Assembly: GCA_028718565.1 (NCBI GenBank) | Contig: JAQULO010000011.1 | Span: forward strand, 1 to 44,258 | Direction of reading: 5' to 3' | DNA from: Syntrophales bacterium | GTDB lineage: Bacteria > Desulfobacterota > Syntrophia > Syntrophales > UBA2210 | DNA: 44,258 nt | Part shown: in pieces, positions 1 through 8,669 of the stretch | Position numbering within the stretch: the stretch's first letter is position 1 | Layout of the letters: every line of letters begins with the position of its first letter | Made by a program: the position numbers and the translations under genes | Notes under the pieces: model-generated | Told to the model about the DNA's origin: nothing | What the model saw: only the letters and a program-made list of their open reading frames with translations | Databases searched by the model: none

Positions 1-2
1 GC

Positions 3-749
3 TCACCTCATGAGGAGAAATATCAGAAGGGGCAGCATAACCAGCACATGCCCGGCCATAATCCCGAACTTATGGCGATGATAGAATTCGTTGCCCTTTT
101 GAATCCGTTCCAGTCCGCCGCACCAGCGCCGGAAGCGCTCGAGGCCCACGTACTTTTTATCGTTGTCCGACGTAAAATCGTTTTGAAAGGCAAACATGGG
201 ATAGACAGCATAGATGTGATCGGTCAGAGGGCGAAAGATGGTGTCGATGACAATCCCCTGCCAGGGCTGATAGGCCAGGGTTTCAGCGTACGGTCTGTTC
301 AAGGCATAGGCATGGGCCAGGCTTTGGTATCCGACCTCTTGCACGGCGGGATCGTCCGTCCTGCGGCTGGACCGGATCAAGGCACCCAGAAGCAGGACCT
401 TCCAATCGGGATGGGCCGACAAAAACCGGGTGCATTGCCGGAAGCGTTCAGGATCAAAGCGGTCAAAGAGGATATCGTCTTCAAAAACAACGATGTGCTC
501 TGCGCCTGCCGCCAGGCCTTTCTGCAGACAGGTCATGTGCGATTCGTACATCCCCTGTTCGACATTGACGGGATGCGGTTTGACGAGGACGAATTCGACC
601 TTGCCGTCCAGCCCTACCTTGGAGAACTGAGCCGTTGCGGCCTGTCTGCGATCCGCACGCCCTTCCAGAGAGATGCAGTAGATACGATCGAAAGAATCCC
701 AGCCGGAACCCGGGTTTTTTACGGCAACATCGGCATCGATAGAATCCAT
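3..749 (-). CDS. Glycosyltransferase family 25 (LPS-type) protein
   Basis: Predicted glycosyltransferase of about 248 residues that would add a sugar to lipopolysaccharide or another surface glycan. It has the family-25 layout: a start-of-domain segment YCISLEGRADRR (about residues 24-35), then ESHMTCLQKGLAAG and the acidic FEDD motif near residues 89-92 that would bind the metal and nucleotide sugar. A hydrophobic stretch at the C-terminus (GHVLVMLPLLIFLLMR) suggests membrane attachment. The frame stays open further upstream, but ATG 749 is chosen because AAGAGG lies a few bases before it. The gene is divergent from the MMPL gene. Whether it belongs to the lipid cluster is unknown; a surface glycan role would fit. 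Confidence 0.8.
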   Translation of the reverse strand: MDSIDADVAVKNPGSGWDSFDRIYCISLEGRADRRQAATAQFSKVGLDGKVEFVLVKPHPVNVEQGMYESHMTCLQKGLAAGAEHIVVFEDDILFDRFDPERFRQCTRFLSAHPDWKVLLLGALIRSSRRTDDPAVQEVGYQSLAHAYALNRPYAETLAYQPWQGIVIDTIFRPLTDHIYAVYPMFAFQNDFTSDNDKKYVGLERFRRWCGGLERIQKGNEFYHRHKFGIMAGHVLVMLPLLIFLLMR

Positions 750-785
750 GGATGTACCTCTTGAAACGTCCGTTATCGCTGTCCG

Positions 786-814
786 GGTATAATATAAGCG
801 CCCGGCACTGTCAA
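786..814 (-). promoter_or_regulatory. Candidate sigma-70 promoter for the glycosyltransferase
   Basis: On the minus strand a perfect TTGACA (809-814) is followed after 17 bases by TATACC (786-791), about 37 bases before ATG 749. On the plus strand a TATAAT lies at 788-793, but no good -35 is spaced properly from it, so a promoter towards the MMPL gene is less certain. The 750-864 interval holds nothing else I can recognise. Confidence 0.45.
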
Positions 815-864
815 GATATGCCTGGAAAATGGGCCGCACTTCGTGTATTGGAAACCATTGATCT

Positions 865-3800
865 GTGAGGGTACGTATTGCCGTGGTGGTGAAAAGACGC
901 ATGTATTTCTGGAGATGGTCTCTCGCGGCCGTCTTGATCGCGGTTGTTATCGGGCTTTTTGCGGTCGGATTTGGGCGGCTGCACCTGGACTCCGACATTC
1001 TGTCATCTCTTCCGCAGAACGATCCTGTTCTGGCCGATGCCGATTACATCCTTACGCACCATCCGATCTACGACCGGATCGCCGTCGATGTGGCGCATGC
1101 AGGGGGAACCCCGGCCATTCTTGAAGAGGGCGCGGCGGTCGTTGAAGCGAGAATGCGGGAAAGCGGGCTTTTCAAAGAGGTCGGATTTCAAAACGTCGGT
1201 CAACGTATCCCGGGTTTGATGCGTCATGTGACGAATACCCTTCCCATTCTTTTCTCGGCGGCGGATCTGGAAGAGGGGATCCTGCCGCTTCTGAAACCGG
1301 AAAATATCCAGGAGATTCTAAAACTACATGCGGCATCTCTGCAGGACCTGAGCGGGATCGGTCAGGCGGCCCTGATCACCGATGACCCCCTGTCTTTGCG
1401 CTATCTGGTTCTCTCACGGCTGTCGTCTTTGGCTCCGGGCAACGGGGGCCGGATTCGGAACGGCAGGCTTGTGTCCGGCGACGGGCAGCATATCCTGATT
1501 GTTGCGGAACCGTCCTCACCCGGCATGGATACGCGGTATGCTTCACGCGTTGCATCCCTGATGGCGAGCCTGTCCGAGGAGCTGCACAAAAAGGATAGCG
1601 GATTCACGCTGACGCCGGTGGGGGCTTATCGGGCTGCCCTGGATAACGAGACCAGCGCCAAACGCAATGTCCGGAAGGCGCTTATCTTTTCGACGGTTGC
1701 TATTGCGCTCCTCCTCCTGGTTGCCTTCCCCAGACCGCTCATCGGATTGCTCGCGCTCCTGCCGGCCTTTGCCGGGACCATGCTGGCCTTCTTCGTCTAC
1801 TCGCTCTGGCATAGTTCAATTTCCCTGATGGCTGTCGGTTTTGGCGGGGCGATTATTTCCTTTACGGTGGATTACGGCCTCGCGTATCTGCTCTTCATGG
1901 ACCGGACCCATGAGACACGGGGCGCAGAGGCGTCCAGAGAACTCTGGTCACTGGGGCTCCTGGCCATGCTGACGACAGCGGTCAGCTTTGCATGTCTTTC
2001 CCTGAGCGGATTTCCCATTCTCGTGCAGATCGGTCAGTTTGCCGCCTTGGGTGTTCTCTTTACTTACATTTTTGTCCATGCCGTCTTTCCCCTGATCTTC
2101 CCGGTGATGCCTCCTGCGAAGCGGCCGCCGTGGTTGCCCCTGGAGCGATTTGCCAACACAATCGCTTCGGCGGACAGCATGTGGAAGCTCTATGCCGCAA
2201 TCGCTTTCGGAATCGTGATGCTCATCTTTGCCAGGCCCGACTTCCGTGTCGATCTCAATGCGATGAATGCCATGAGCGAAGAAACCCGGAGAGCCGATAC
2301 GCTCATCCGGACCGTCTGGGGCGATGTCTTCAGCAAGGTGTACCTCATGGTGGAAGGACAGGACCGGCTCGATTTGCAGCGAAAATGCGACCGGCTGTCG
2401 GATTTCCTCAATGAGGAGAAGGCGGCAGGGCGGGTTTCCAAGTTCTTTGTCGTCTCGACGATCTTTCCGGGAGAGGTCCTGGCCGGTAAAAATGCCGCAG
2501 CCTGGATGCGCTTCTGGACCACCCAGCGGGTAACCGGTCTGCGCGAGGCACTGGATGCGTCGGCGCGTCCCCTCGGTTTTTCGGAAGGCGCCTTTGATTC
2601 GTTCATGGCCTCCCTGCGCAATTCGAAGCTCTCAGGGGTGGCCATACCGCAAGCGTATGCGCCCCTTCTGGGCGTTAAAATTGGGCCGGACGGGTCTGCG
2701 ACGCAGGTTGTTTCTCTGACGCCCGGCCCTTCCTATCAAGGGGAAGATTTCTATCGGCGCCTCACTGCCACGGGGCTTGTCAAGGTCTTCGATCCGTCTC
2801 TCTTTTCTCAGAGGCTGGGTTCGCTCCTGCAGGCTACCTTCCTGTATATGGCGGCGATTGTGGGGATCGTTACCATTTTGACGGCCTTTTTCTATTTCCT
2901 CGATTGGCGGTTGACGTTGCTCGCGATGGCGCCGACTCTTTTTGCCATTGTCTGCACCCTCGGCACCTTGAACCTTTTGGGGGAGCCCCTCGGAATTCCG
3001 CTCCTCATCGTCTCGGTAGTGGTGATTGGCATGGGGACCGACTACGCGCTCTATCTGATCCGAGCCTATCAGCGCTATCGTGATGAAGAGAGCGCGTCGT
3101 TGGGTCTGATCCGCCTTTCCGTCGTCCTCTCGTTTGCCACGACCTTTCTGGGTTTCGGCGTTCTTGCCCTGTCGGATAATGCCCTGTTGAAAAGCGCGGG
3201 GCTGGGGCTGGCTCTCGGTATCGGCTATTCTTTTCTGGGTGCGGTGATGATTGTGCCCCCCCTTCTCAAAAGGGTCTTCGCCCCGGTTTCCGCCGTGCCT
3301 GAAGTTGTTGTGCCCGGATCGAAAAGACACTTTCAGCGCACCATGAAGCGCTACCGCCACATGGAGTCGTATCCGAGGTTCTTCGCCCGTTTCAAGATCC
3401 TCATCGATCCGATGTTCCCGCGCCTGGCTTCGTACATGGATCATCCTGAATGCATCATCGATGTGGGGTCCGGCTACGGTGTCCCGGCTGTGTGGCTGCT
3501 TGAGCTTTTTCCTCAGGCGCGAATCTACGGCATCGAACCGGATCGTAGGCGGGTGCGCACGGCGGCGCGGGCGGTTGGAACGAGGGGAACCATCACCGTC
3601 GGCGCGGCCCCCGATCTGCCCGAGATTTCGGGCAAGGCGGACACGGCGATGATCCTCGATATGATACACATGCTGACCGATGCGGACCTTCGGCTGACAC
3701 TGAAGCGGCTGGTTGAAAGGTTGCAGAGTGACGGGAAACTGATCATGAGGTCCACCCTGTCTTCCCTGCCGGGTTCGGCCGGGGCTTTGAAAAATCGCAT

Positions 3801-4014
3801 CATCTGGAAACGGTGGATGGAAGTCATGAAGATCAGGTTTGGTCAGGGGATCTGCCGTTTTCGCACGGAAGAGGAACTCCGGGCTATTCTCTGCGAATCG
3901 GGTTTTGAGGTGATCACGGCGGAACAGAGCGCACCGGGGCACGAGGAGTTCTGGTTTGTTGCCGGGGTAAAGGCGGCTCGGCCTTCGGCGGGAGGGTCAG
4001 AGTTTCAGGCTTAG
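865..4014 (+). CDS. MMPL-family exporter fused to a C-terminal SAM methyltransferase
   Basis: A two-part protein of about 1049 residues. The first 770 or so residues form an RND/MMPL-type lipid exporter: one N-terminal membrane helix, a periplasmic domain, a helix bundle at about 268-425 with VDYGLAYLLFMDR, a second periplasmic domain, and a second bundle with GMGTDYALYLIRAYQRYR. Residues from about 815 onward are a Rossmann methyltransferase with the SAM loop IIDVGSGYGVPAVWL followed by YGIEPD. Exporters and methyltransferases are both common in aryl-polyene clusters, normally as separate genes, so the fusion stands out. It probably moves the finished lipid across the inner membrane, with the cytosolic domain methylating an intermediate. 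GTG 865 is used; GTG 883 or ATG 901 are possible starts. Confidence 0.85.
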   Translation: MRVRIAVVVKRRMYFWRWSLAAVLIAVVIGLFAVGFGRLHLDSDILSSLPQNDPVLADADYILTHHPIYDRIAVDVAHAGGTPAILEEGAAVVEARMRESGLFKEVGFQNVGQRIPGLMRHVTNTLPILFSAADLEEGILPLLKPENIQEILKLHAASLQDLSGIGQAALITDDPLSLRYLVLSRLSSLAPGNGGRIRNGRLVSGDGQHILIVAEPSSPGMDTRYASRVASLMASLSEELHKKDSGFTLTPVGAYRAALDNETSAKRNVRKALIFSTVAIALLLLVAFPRPLIGLLALLPAFAGTMLAFFVYSLWHSSISLMAVGFGGAIISFTVDYGLAYLLFMDRTHETRGAEASRELWSLGLLAMLTTAVSFACLSLSGFPILVQIGQFAALGVLFTYIFVHAVFPLIFPVMPPAKRPPWLPLERFANTIASADSMWKLYAAIAFGIVMLIFARPDFRVDLNAMNAMSEETRRADTLIRTVWGDVFSKVYLMVEGQDRLDLQRKCDRLSDFLNEEKAAGRVSKFFVVSTIFPGEVLAGKNAAAWMRFWTTQRVTGLREALDASARPLGFSEGAFDSFMASLRNSKLSGVAIPQAYAPLLGVKIGPDGSATQVVSLTPGPSYQGEDFYRRLTATGLVKVFDPSLFSQRLGSLLQATFLYMAAIVGIVTILTAFFYFLDWRLTLLAMAPTLFAIVCTLGTLNLLGEPLGIPLLIVSVVVIGMGTDYALYLIRAYQRYRDEESASLGLIRLSVVLSFATTFLGFGVLALSDNALLKSAGLGLALGIGYSFLGAVMIVPPLLKRVFAPVSAVPEVVVPGSKRHFQRTMKRYRHMESYPRFFARFKILIDPMFPRLASYMDHPECIIDVGSGYGVPAVWLLELFPQARIYGIEPDRRRVRTAARAVGTRGTITVGAAPDLPEISGKADTAMILDMIHMLTDADLRLTLKRLVERLQSDGKLIMRSTLSSLPGSAGALKNRIIWKRWMEVMKIRFGQGICRFRTEEELRAILCESGFEVITAEQSAPGHEEFWFVAGVKAARPSAGGSEFQA

Positions 4015-4140
4015 CACTCAGGGTTAAAAGACGGTTCCTAATCGCTTTCAGTTGCCGGTAAGCAAGATCAAATCTTTAGGCTAAAAAATGCTTGTTCCAA
4101 TAGTAGCGCAACAGATCAACCTTTTCGAAACCGCCGTCGG

Positions 4141-5049
4141 GTGTTGGAGATGAAGTCAAACTTCTATCGTTTTCTCATCGGTTTATCGAGGCGCTGCGGT
4201 CAGGGGATCGTCCGTGTTTTAACCTGGGGAATTGCCACCGGCTATTTTCTCTTCTTTCCCGGTCGGCTTGCGGTGAGTCTGCGGTTTTATCAGGCCGTCT
4301 TTCCCGAGAGGGGACGACTCTATCATGGATGGTGTTCCTGGAAGCAATACCATAGCTTCTCCCGCAACTTTCTGGATCGTCTTGTGCTCACCGATGAGAT
4401 GTCTCCGGCCCATACTCATGAGGGATGGGAAAACCTGGAAGATGTGGTGGACGGAGGGACAGGCGGCATTATCCTCATGTCTCACGTAGGGAACTGGGAA
4501 GTGGCCTCGCATCTTCTGAAGATACGGGGACGGGATAACCCGCGGATGAAGCTCCTTCTGTATCTGGGGGAGAAGCATCAGGAGCAGATCGAACGAACCC
4601 AGAAAGAGAGCCTTGTCCGGAGCGGGGTCAAGATTATCGCCGTCGGGCAGGACGGCGGCTCTCAGGCGGATCTGGTTGAAGGGATCAAATTCCTCAAGGA
4701 GGGGGGGCTGGTGTCCTTGACAGGTGACCGCCTGTGGCATCCAGGCCAGAGATCCGTGGCGGTGCGTTTTTTTGGACATGAGGCCTTCATTCCGGAGACG
4801 CCTTTTGTTTTTGCTCTTTTGTCGGGCATGCCGCTCTTCATCTTTTTTACGTATCGCATCGGGCAACAGGCCTGCCACTTCCAGGCCCTGCCGCCCGAAT
4901 ATGTCACGGCTCCGGACAGAAGGGGGCGCAAGGAGGCAATCCGGAAAGCCGCCCAGTTCTACGCCGACCGCCTCGAAGAAGTCGTTCGGCAACACCCCTG
5001 GGAGTGGTTCCATTTCGAACCCTTTATCGGGAAAAGGATCGATCCATAA
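4141..5049 (+). CDS. LpxL/HtrB-like acyltransferase
   Basis: Predicted membrane-associated acyltransferase of about 302 residues in the lipid A lauroyl/myristoyl transferase superfamily. The catalytic HxxxxE motif is seen as HVGNWE (about H115 and E120). There is a hydrophobic N-terminal helix (RVLTWGIATGYFLFFPGRLAVSL) and the late segment WEWFHFEPF typical of the family. Members occur in aryl-polyene and dialkylresorcinol clusters, where they are thought to attach the acyl product to a lipid carrier. Here it follows the MMPL gene after 126 bases and precedes darA, so its acyl donor is likely the cluster's own ACP. The start is uncertain: GTG 4141, TTG 4144 and ATG 4150 are all in frame and none has an ideal ribosome site. 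Confidence 0.82.
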   Translation: MLEMKSNFYRFLIGLSRRCGQGIVRVLTWGIATGYFLFFPGRLAVSLRFYQAVFPERGRLYHGWCSWKQYHSFSRNFLDRLVLTDEMSPAHTHEGWENLEDVVDGGTGGIILMSHVGNWEVASHLLKIRGRDNPRMKLLLYLGEKHQEQIERTQKESLVRSGVKIIAVGQDGGSQADLVEGIKFLKEGGLVSLTGDRLWHPGQRSVAVRFFGHEAFIPETPFVFALLSGMPLFIFFTYRIGQQACHFQALPPEYVTAPDRRGRKEAIRKAAQFYADRLEEVVRQHPWEWFHFEPFIGKRIDP

Positions 5050-5056
5050 AATAGTA

Positions 5057-5085
5057 TTGACATACGATTCTGACCTTCGTATAGC
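5057..5085 (+). promoter_or_regulatory. Strong candidate promoter for the darAB operon
   Basis: A perfect TTGACA at 5057-5062 is separated by exactly 17 bases from TATAGC at 5080-5085, just after the stop codon of the acyltransferase gene. It would start a transcript with an untranslated leader of more than 100 bases before darA, covering the phased CGTTG repeats at 5121-5169. From darA onward the genes overlap or nearly touch, so this is the natural promoter for the DAR/ABC/ACP block. Confidence 0.6.
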
Positions 5086-5120
5086 TTCGAGGTCCATGTG
5101 CAAACTGTTAAAAACAGAGA

Positions 5121-5169
5121 CGTTGTAAAGCCGTTGCTTTTTACGAGCGGGAACGTTGTTTAAACGTTG
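5121..5169 (+). repeat. Four phased CGTTG direct repeats upstream of darA
   Basis: CGTTG occurs at 5121, 5132, 5154 and 5165, giving start-to-start distances of 11, 22 and 11 bases, so all four sit on roughly the same face of the helix. The last two lie in AACGTTGTTT and AAACGTTGTT around the palindrome GTTTAAAC (5158-5165). Such phasing is typical of binding sites for a cooperative regulator, and the position between the candidate promoter and the gene suggests an operator. No cognate regulator can be assigned. Confidence 0.4.
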
Positions 5170-5211
5170 TTGCGCCTCCGGTCAACGCACTACGATGGAT
5201 GCCGAGCCGAT

Positions 5212-6090
5212 ATGATAAAGACCATTTTAGTCATATTTTATACGCAGACGGGGCAACTGAAACAGGTCCTCGATTCCTTGCTTCGTCCCCCATGCGGTAA
5301 TGCCGGATTTTCGATTGATTATCTGGAAATAAAGCCGCAGACGCCATTCCCCTTTCCCTGGACCAGACGGGAATTCCTGGATGTTTTTCCCGAATCCGTG
5401 ATGGAGAAACCCGCTCCCCTTCAACCGATCCCGCAGACCGTCCAGCGCCGGTACGATTTGATCATTCTTGCCTTCCAGCCCTGGTATCTGTCGCCGTCCA
5501 TTCCGATCTCCTCCTTTTTGAAGACACCGGAGGCGGAAAAAATATTCCAAGGGTCCGATGTCCTGACCGTTATCGGCGCAAGGAACATGTGGCAGGGGGC
5601 GTTTGCGTGCGTAAAGGAGAAGGTCGAGGGGTACGGCGGACGTATATGCGGCAACATTGCCCTGGTTGACAGGGCGCCCAACCTCGTCAGCGTTATCACC
5701 ATTGCCTATTGGCTGTTCACCGGCAAAAAGAATAAGTTCCTCGGCCTCTTTCCGCCCCCCGGGGTGTCCGAGGCGGATATCGCTGCAGCCGGCCGATTTT
5801 GGGAGGCCATAGGCCCTGCCGTGCTCAACAACAGACTCGACGGGCTCGATGAGACCTTGCGGAACCTCGGCGCCGCCGAGATCAATGACGCATTGGCGAG
5901 ACTGGAAAATCGCGCCAGAAAAGTCTTTACATTATGGGCCAACCTTATTATAAAAGTCCCGAAAATCAGAGGTATGTTACTGAACCTGTTTCTGGCGGAG
6001 CTGGTATTTGCCCTTGCGGTCATATCCCCGATCAATTCACTGTTGGGTGTAATCATAAAATCATTGAGAAGAAAGTCAGGTGAGTGTTGA
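5212..6090 (+). CDS. darA: Dialkylresorcinol condensing enzyme DarA
   Basis: Predicted DarA of about 292 residues, which with DarB condenses two beta-ketoacyl chains into a cyclohexanedione that is aromatised to a dialkylresorcinol. The N-terminus IKTILVIFYTQTGQLKQVL has the flavodoxin-like YTQTGQ loop. Family-typical stretches follow: a PFPFPWTRREFLDVFPESV segment, YDLIILAFQPWYLSPSIPIS, and GARNMWQGAFACVKE. A hydrophobic C-terminus (LNLFLAELVFALAVISPI) suggests membrane contact. The start is set at ATG 5212 because the longer frame needs a TTG and unrelated residues. The stop overlaps the darB start by one base, so the two genes are probably translationally coupled. No separate DarC aromatase gene is visible. 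Confidence 0.88.
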   Translation: MIKTILVIFYTQTGQLKQVLDSLLRPPCGNAGFSIDYLEIKPQTPFPFPWTRREFLDVFPESVMEKPAPLQPIPQTVQRRYDLIILAFQPWYLSPSIPISSFLKTPEAEKIFQGSDVLTVIGARNMWQGAFACVKEKVEGYGGRICGNIALVDRAPNLVSVITIAYWLFTGKKNKFLGLFPPPGVSEADIAAAGRFWEAIGPAVLNNRLDGLDETLRNLGAAEINDALARLENRARKVFTLWANLIIKVPKIRGMLLNLFLAELVFALAVISPINSLLGVIIKSLRRKSGEC

Positions 6091-7232
6091 TGGCCGGCAA
6101 GGCATATATCACGGGGTTGGCCGCGTATTTGCCGAATGAAGCTGTTGCCAATGACCGCATGGAAGAGTTTCTTGGCCGGATCAACGGCAAGCCGTCGCGG
6201 GCCCGCGCAATCGTTTTAAGAAATAACGGCATTACATCCAGATACTACGCCATGGATGCCGCCGGCAACATGACCCACTCCAATGCCGAGCTTGCAGCCA
6301 ATGCCGTCAGACAATTGTTCGACTCATCTTTCGGTCCCAACGATATGGAACTGCTTTGTTGCGCAACGACGATTCCGGATCAACTCATGCCCTCTCATGC
6401 CTCCATGGTTCAGGGATGTCTGGGCTGTCGGCCCATTGAGATCGTATCGACGGCCGGTGTCTGCTGCTCCGGAATGAACGCCATGAAGTACGGTATGCTG
6501 TCCATCCTGAGCGGCAATTCTTCAAGCGCCGTCTGCACCGCCTCGGAGCTTGCCTCGACGATGTTTCTGGCCCGCAATTTCGAGAACGAGATGCACACCC
6601 TCAGCCAGTTGGAAAGTCGTCCGATCCTGGCTTTTGAAAAGGACTTTCTGCGCTGGATGCTTTCCGATGGCGCCGGTGCGGCCCTTCTGCAGGCGCAACC
6701 GAACAATGGCGACGGCATTTCCCTACAGATTGACTGGATCGACACCTGTTCCTTCGCCGGAGAGACAGATGTCTGCATGTATGCCGGCGCAGAAAAGGAT
6801 GTCGAAGGGAAGATGGCCGGTTGGAAAACGCTCTCTCCCGGTCAATGGCTTGATCAGTCCATATTTGCCGTCAAACAGGATATCGGGCTGCTGGAAGAGC
6901 ATATCGTCAAGCTGGGCGTTCGAACGCTTTCCGGATCATTCAAAAAGCGCGACCTTAAGGTCTCTGATATCGACTACTTTTTACCGCATATTTCATCGGA
7001 GTATTTCAGGGCGCCTCTGGACGAAGAAATGAAAGCGCAGGGCATCGGGGTGTCGCAGGATCGGTGGTTCACAAATCTATCGCACGTGGGTAATATCGGG
7101 AGCGCCTCGATCTATATCATTCTGGAGGAGCTGTTTCATTCCGGCAGGCTTGAGCGCGGGATGAAGGTCCTCTGTTTTGTTCCGGAGAGCGCCCGCTTTA
7201 CCTATGCCGTTATGCTCTTGACGGTCTGCTGA
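6090..7232 (+). CDS. darB: Ketosynthase III-like enzyme DarB
   Basis: Predicted DarB of about 380 residues, a thiolase-fold ketosynthase that works with DarA to join two acyl chains. The start resembles DarB proteins (GLAAYLPNEAVANDRMEEFLG, then PSRARAIVLRNNGITSRYY). The active-site cysteine is in STAGVCCSGMN, most likely C126, the histidine in LPHISSEYF, and the asparagine in NLSHVGNIGSAS, so the Cys-His-Asn triad is intact. ATG 6090 lies in TGATG with the darA stop and has AGGTGAG a few bases upstream. Substrates are unknown; the ACPs of this cluster are the obvious carriers. Confidence 0.9.
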   Translation: MAGKAYITGLAAYLPNEAVANDRMEEFLGRINGKPSRARAIVLRNNGITSRYYAMDAAGNMTHSNAELAANAVRQLFDSSFGPNDMELLCCATTIPDQLMPSHASMVQGCLGCRPIEIVSTAGVCCSGMNAMKYGMLSILSGNSSSAVCTASELASTMFLARNFENEMHTLSQLESRPILAFEKDFLRWMLSDGAGAALLQAQPNNGDGISLQIDWIDTCSFAGETDVCMYAGAEKDVEGKMAGWKTLSPGQWLDQSIFAVKQDIGLLEEHIVKLGVRTLSGSFKKRDLKVSDIDYFLPHISSEYFRAPLDEEMKAQGIGVSQDRWFTNLSHVGNIGSASIYIILEELFHSGRLERGMKVLCFVPESARFTYAVMLLTVC

Positions 7233-7233
7233 T

Positions 7234-7671
7234 ATGAAACGAGATCAGGTTCCACAGGACGATGCCAATCTGATGGAAGGACGCTCCCGCGAGGTCTGTT
7301 ATGCCGTCGATGAAAAAGGCAACTATGTTCAGGCGCTGAGCGCAGGGTGGGAACCTAAAAATGTCGCTCTGCTGCAGGCCTGGGAGCAGATCGATGCACA
7401 AGCGAAAGCGGCGTTTCATCTTGTCAAGACGGGGAAGATCAGTCCCCTTGCCTTTTTCATGGCCAAATACATGTTCGATGTAAAGCTTCTTTCCGAATAT
7501 ACAAATATTCCGAAGAGAAGGATAAAAACGCACTTGAAGCCTGAGCATTTCAAGGATCTTGATAAAAAGACCTTGGAGAAGTATGCCGATGCCTTCAACA
7601 TACCGTCGGATGAACTCGTGAACTACTGCGCCCAGGCCGATTTTCCCCCCGATTCCGGTGGTAATCAATGA
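7234..7671 (+). CDS. Small conserved protein with HTH-like C-terminus, linked to darAB
   Basis: A soluble protein of 145 residues starting one base after the darB stop and ending inside the start of the next gene, so it is firmly in the operon. The N-terminal half contains SREVCYAVDEKGNY and SAGWEPKN. The C-terminal half (about residues 95-135, LSEYTNIPKRRIKTHLKPEH then LEKYADAFNIPSDELVNY) has the spacing of a Cro/CI-type helix-turn-helix. It could be a local regulator or an adaptor for the dialkylresorcinol enzymes. I recognise no characterised homologue; similar small proteins sit beside darAB in other clusters as far as I recall. Confidence 0.7.
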   Translation: MKRDQVPQDDANLMEGRSREVCYAVDEKGNYVQALSAGWEPKNVALLQAWEQIDAQAKAAFHLVKTGKISPLAFFMAKYMFDVKLLSEYTNIPKRRIKTHLKPEHFKDLDKKTLEKYADAFNIPSDELVNYCAQADFPPDSGGNQ

Positions 7672-8669
7672 CCATTGAATTTAAGCATAAACAGTCCGCC
7701 CACTGCGAAAACGGGGTAACCTCGAATCTCCTGAGATATCATGGCGTGGATATCAGCGAGGCCATGGCCTTCGGTATCGGTTCCGGTCTCTTTTTTGCGT
7801 ACATGCCCTTTTTGAAACTAAACGGCCTTCCGGTCACATCGTTTCGGCCCTTGCCCGGCATGATTTTCCGGAGAGCAACTGCAAGCCTTGGCATCAAATT
7901 TTATAAAAAAAGATTTCAAAGCAAGGAAGCGTCGATGGATGCTCTCGATAGGGCTCTCGATAACAATATCCCTGTCGGTCTGCAGGTCGGCGTTTTTCAC
8001 CTGACCTATTTCCCCAGACCCTATCGGTTTCATTTCAATGCCCATAACATTGTTGTCTACGGCAAAGAAAATGGTCGCTATCTCATCAGCGATCCGGTGA
8101 TGGAAAACCCAGAATCCCTGAGTTATGAAGAACTGATGCGAGCCCGTTGGGCCAGAGGGGTGTTCCAGCCCAAGGGACATATGTACTATCCCGTCAACCT
8201 TCCCGCTAAAACTGACTTGGCGGCGCCCATTATCAAAGGGATCCGAAAGAATTGCCGCGCGATGCTGGGCATTCCCATTCCTCTTTTAGGGATCAGGGGC
8301 ATCCGGTATCTGTCAAGAGAAATAAAAAAATGGCCGGGGAGGCTTGGCGACAAGAAGGCGTCGCTTTTTTTGGGGCAGGTCATCCGGATGCAGGAGGAAA
8401 TCGGGACCGGCGGCGGAGGGTTTCGATTTATTTACGCAGCCTTTCTCCAGGAAGCCGCACAGATACTGAACAAGAACCGACTGCATGAATTGTCACGAGC
8501 CATGACCGAATCGGGCGACCGATGGCGTGATTTCGCCGTCATCGCCGGCAGGATAATCAAAAACCGCAGCAGCGAGGCGGAAACCTATCCCGCGATGTCC
8601 GCCATCCTCTGTGAAATTGCCGACAGGGAACAAATCGTCTTTTCCGAATTAAAGAAAGCCGTTTCATGA
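7668..8669 (+). CDS. BtrH N-terminal domain protein (C39-like fold, putative acyl handling)
   Basis: A protein of 333 residues whose first half resembles the BtrH domain, named after the butirosin enzyme that transfers an acyl group from an ACP to an aminoglycoside. Cys13 in AHCENG, His126 in NAHNIVVYG and Asp142 in ISDPVM are spaced like the Cys-His-Asp set of papain/C39-like enzymes. ATG 7668 overlaps the previous stop (ATGA), and the gene's own stop overlaps the ABC ATPase start. A plausible role is release or transfer of the ACP-bound product before export. The C-terminal half (about 175-333) is mostly helical and unassigned. The fold assignment is firm, the reaction is inferred. Confidence 0.8.
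   Translation: MTIEFKHKQSAHCENGVTSNLLRYHGVDISEAMAFGIGSGLFFAYMPFLKLNGLPVTSFRPLPGMIFRRATASLGIKFYKKRFQSKEASMDALDRALDNNIPVGLQVGVFHLTYFPRPYRFHFNAHNIVVYGKENGRYLISDPVMENPESLSYEELMRARWARGVFQPKGHMYYPVNLPAKTDLAAPIIKGIRKNCRAMLGIPIPLLGIRGIRYLSREIKKWPGRLGDKKASLFLGQVIRMQEEIGTGGGGFRFIYAAFLQEAAQILNKNRLHELSRAMTESGDRWRDFAVIAGRIIKNRSSEAETYPAMSAILCEIADREQIVFSELKKAVS

Noticed and set aside
48-764. A 238-residue plus-strand frame opposite the glycosyltransferase
   Set aside because: The minus-strand frame has a complete family-25 pattern and a ribosome site; the plus-strand one has no recognisable motif.
2632-3942. A 436-residue minus-strand open frame inside the MMPL-methyltransferase gene
   Set aside because: It is rich in Arg, Gln, His and Pro as usual for antisense frames of GC-rich genes, has no family motif, and lies fully inside a well supported gene.
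4219-5103. A 294-residue minus-strand frame opposite the LpxL-like gene
   Set aside because: The plus-strand frame carries HVGNWE and family features; the minus-strand frame shows none and is explained as a shadow.
5121-5169. CRISPR-like repeat
   Set aside because: The repeat unit is only five bases with very short spacers and there are no cas genes; a regulatory site is more likely.
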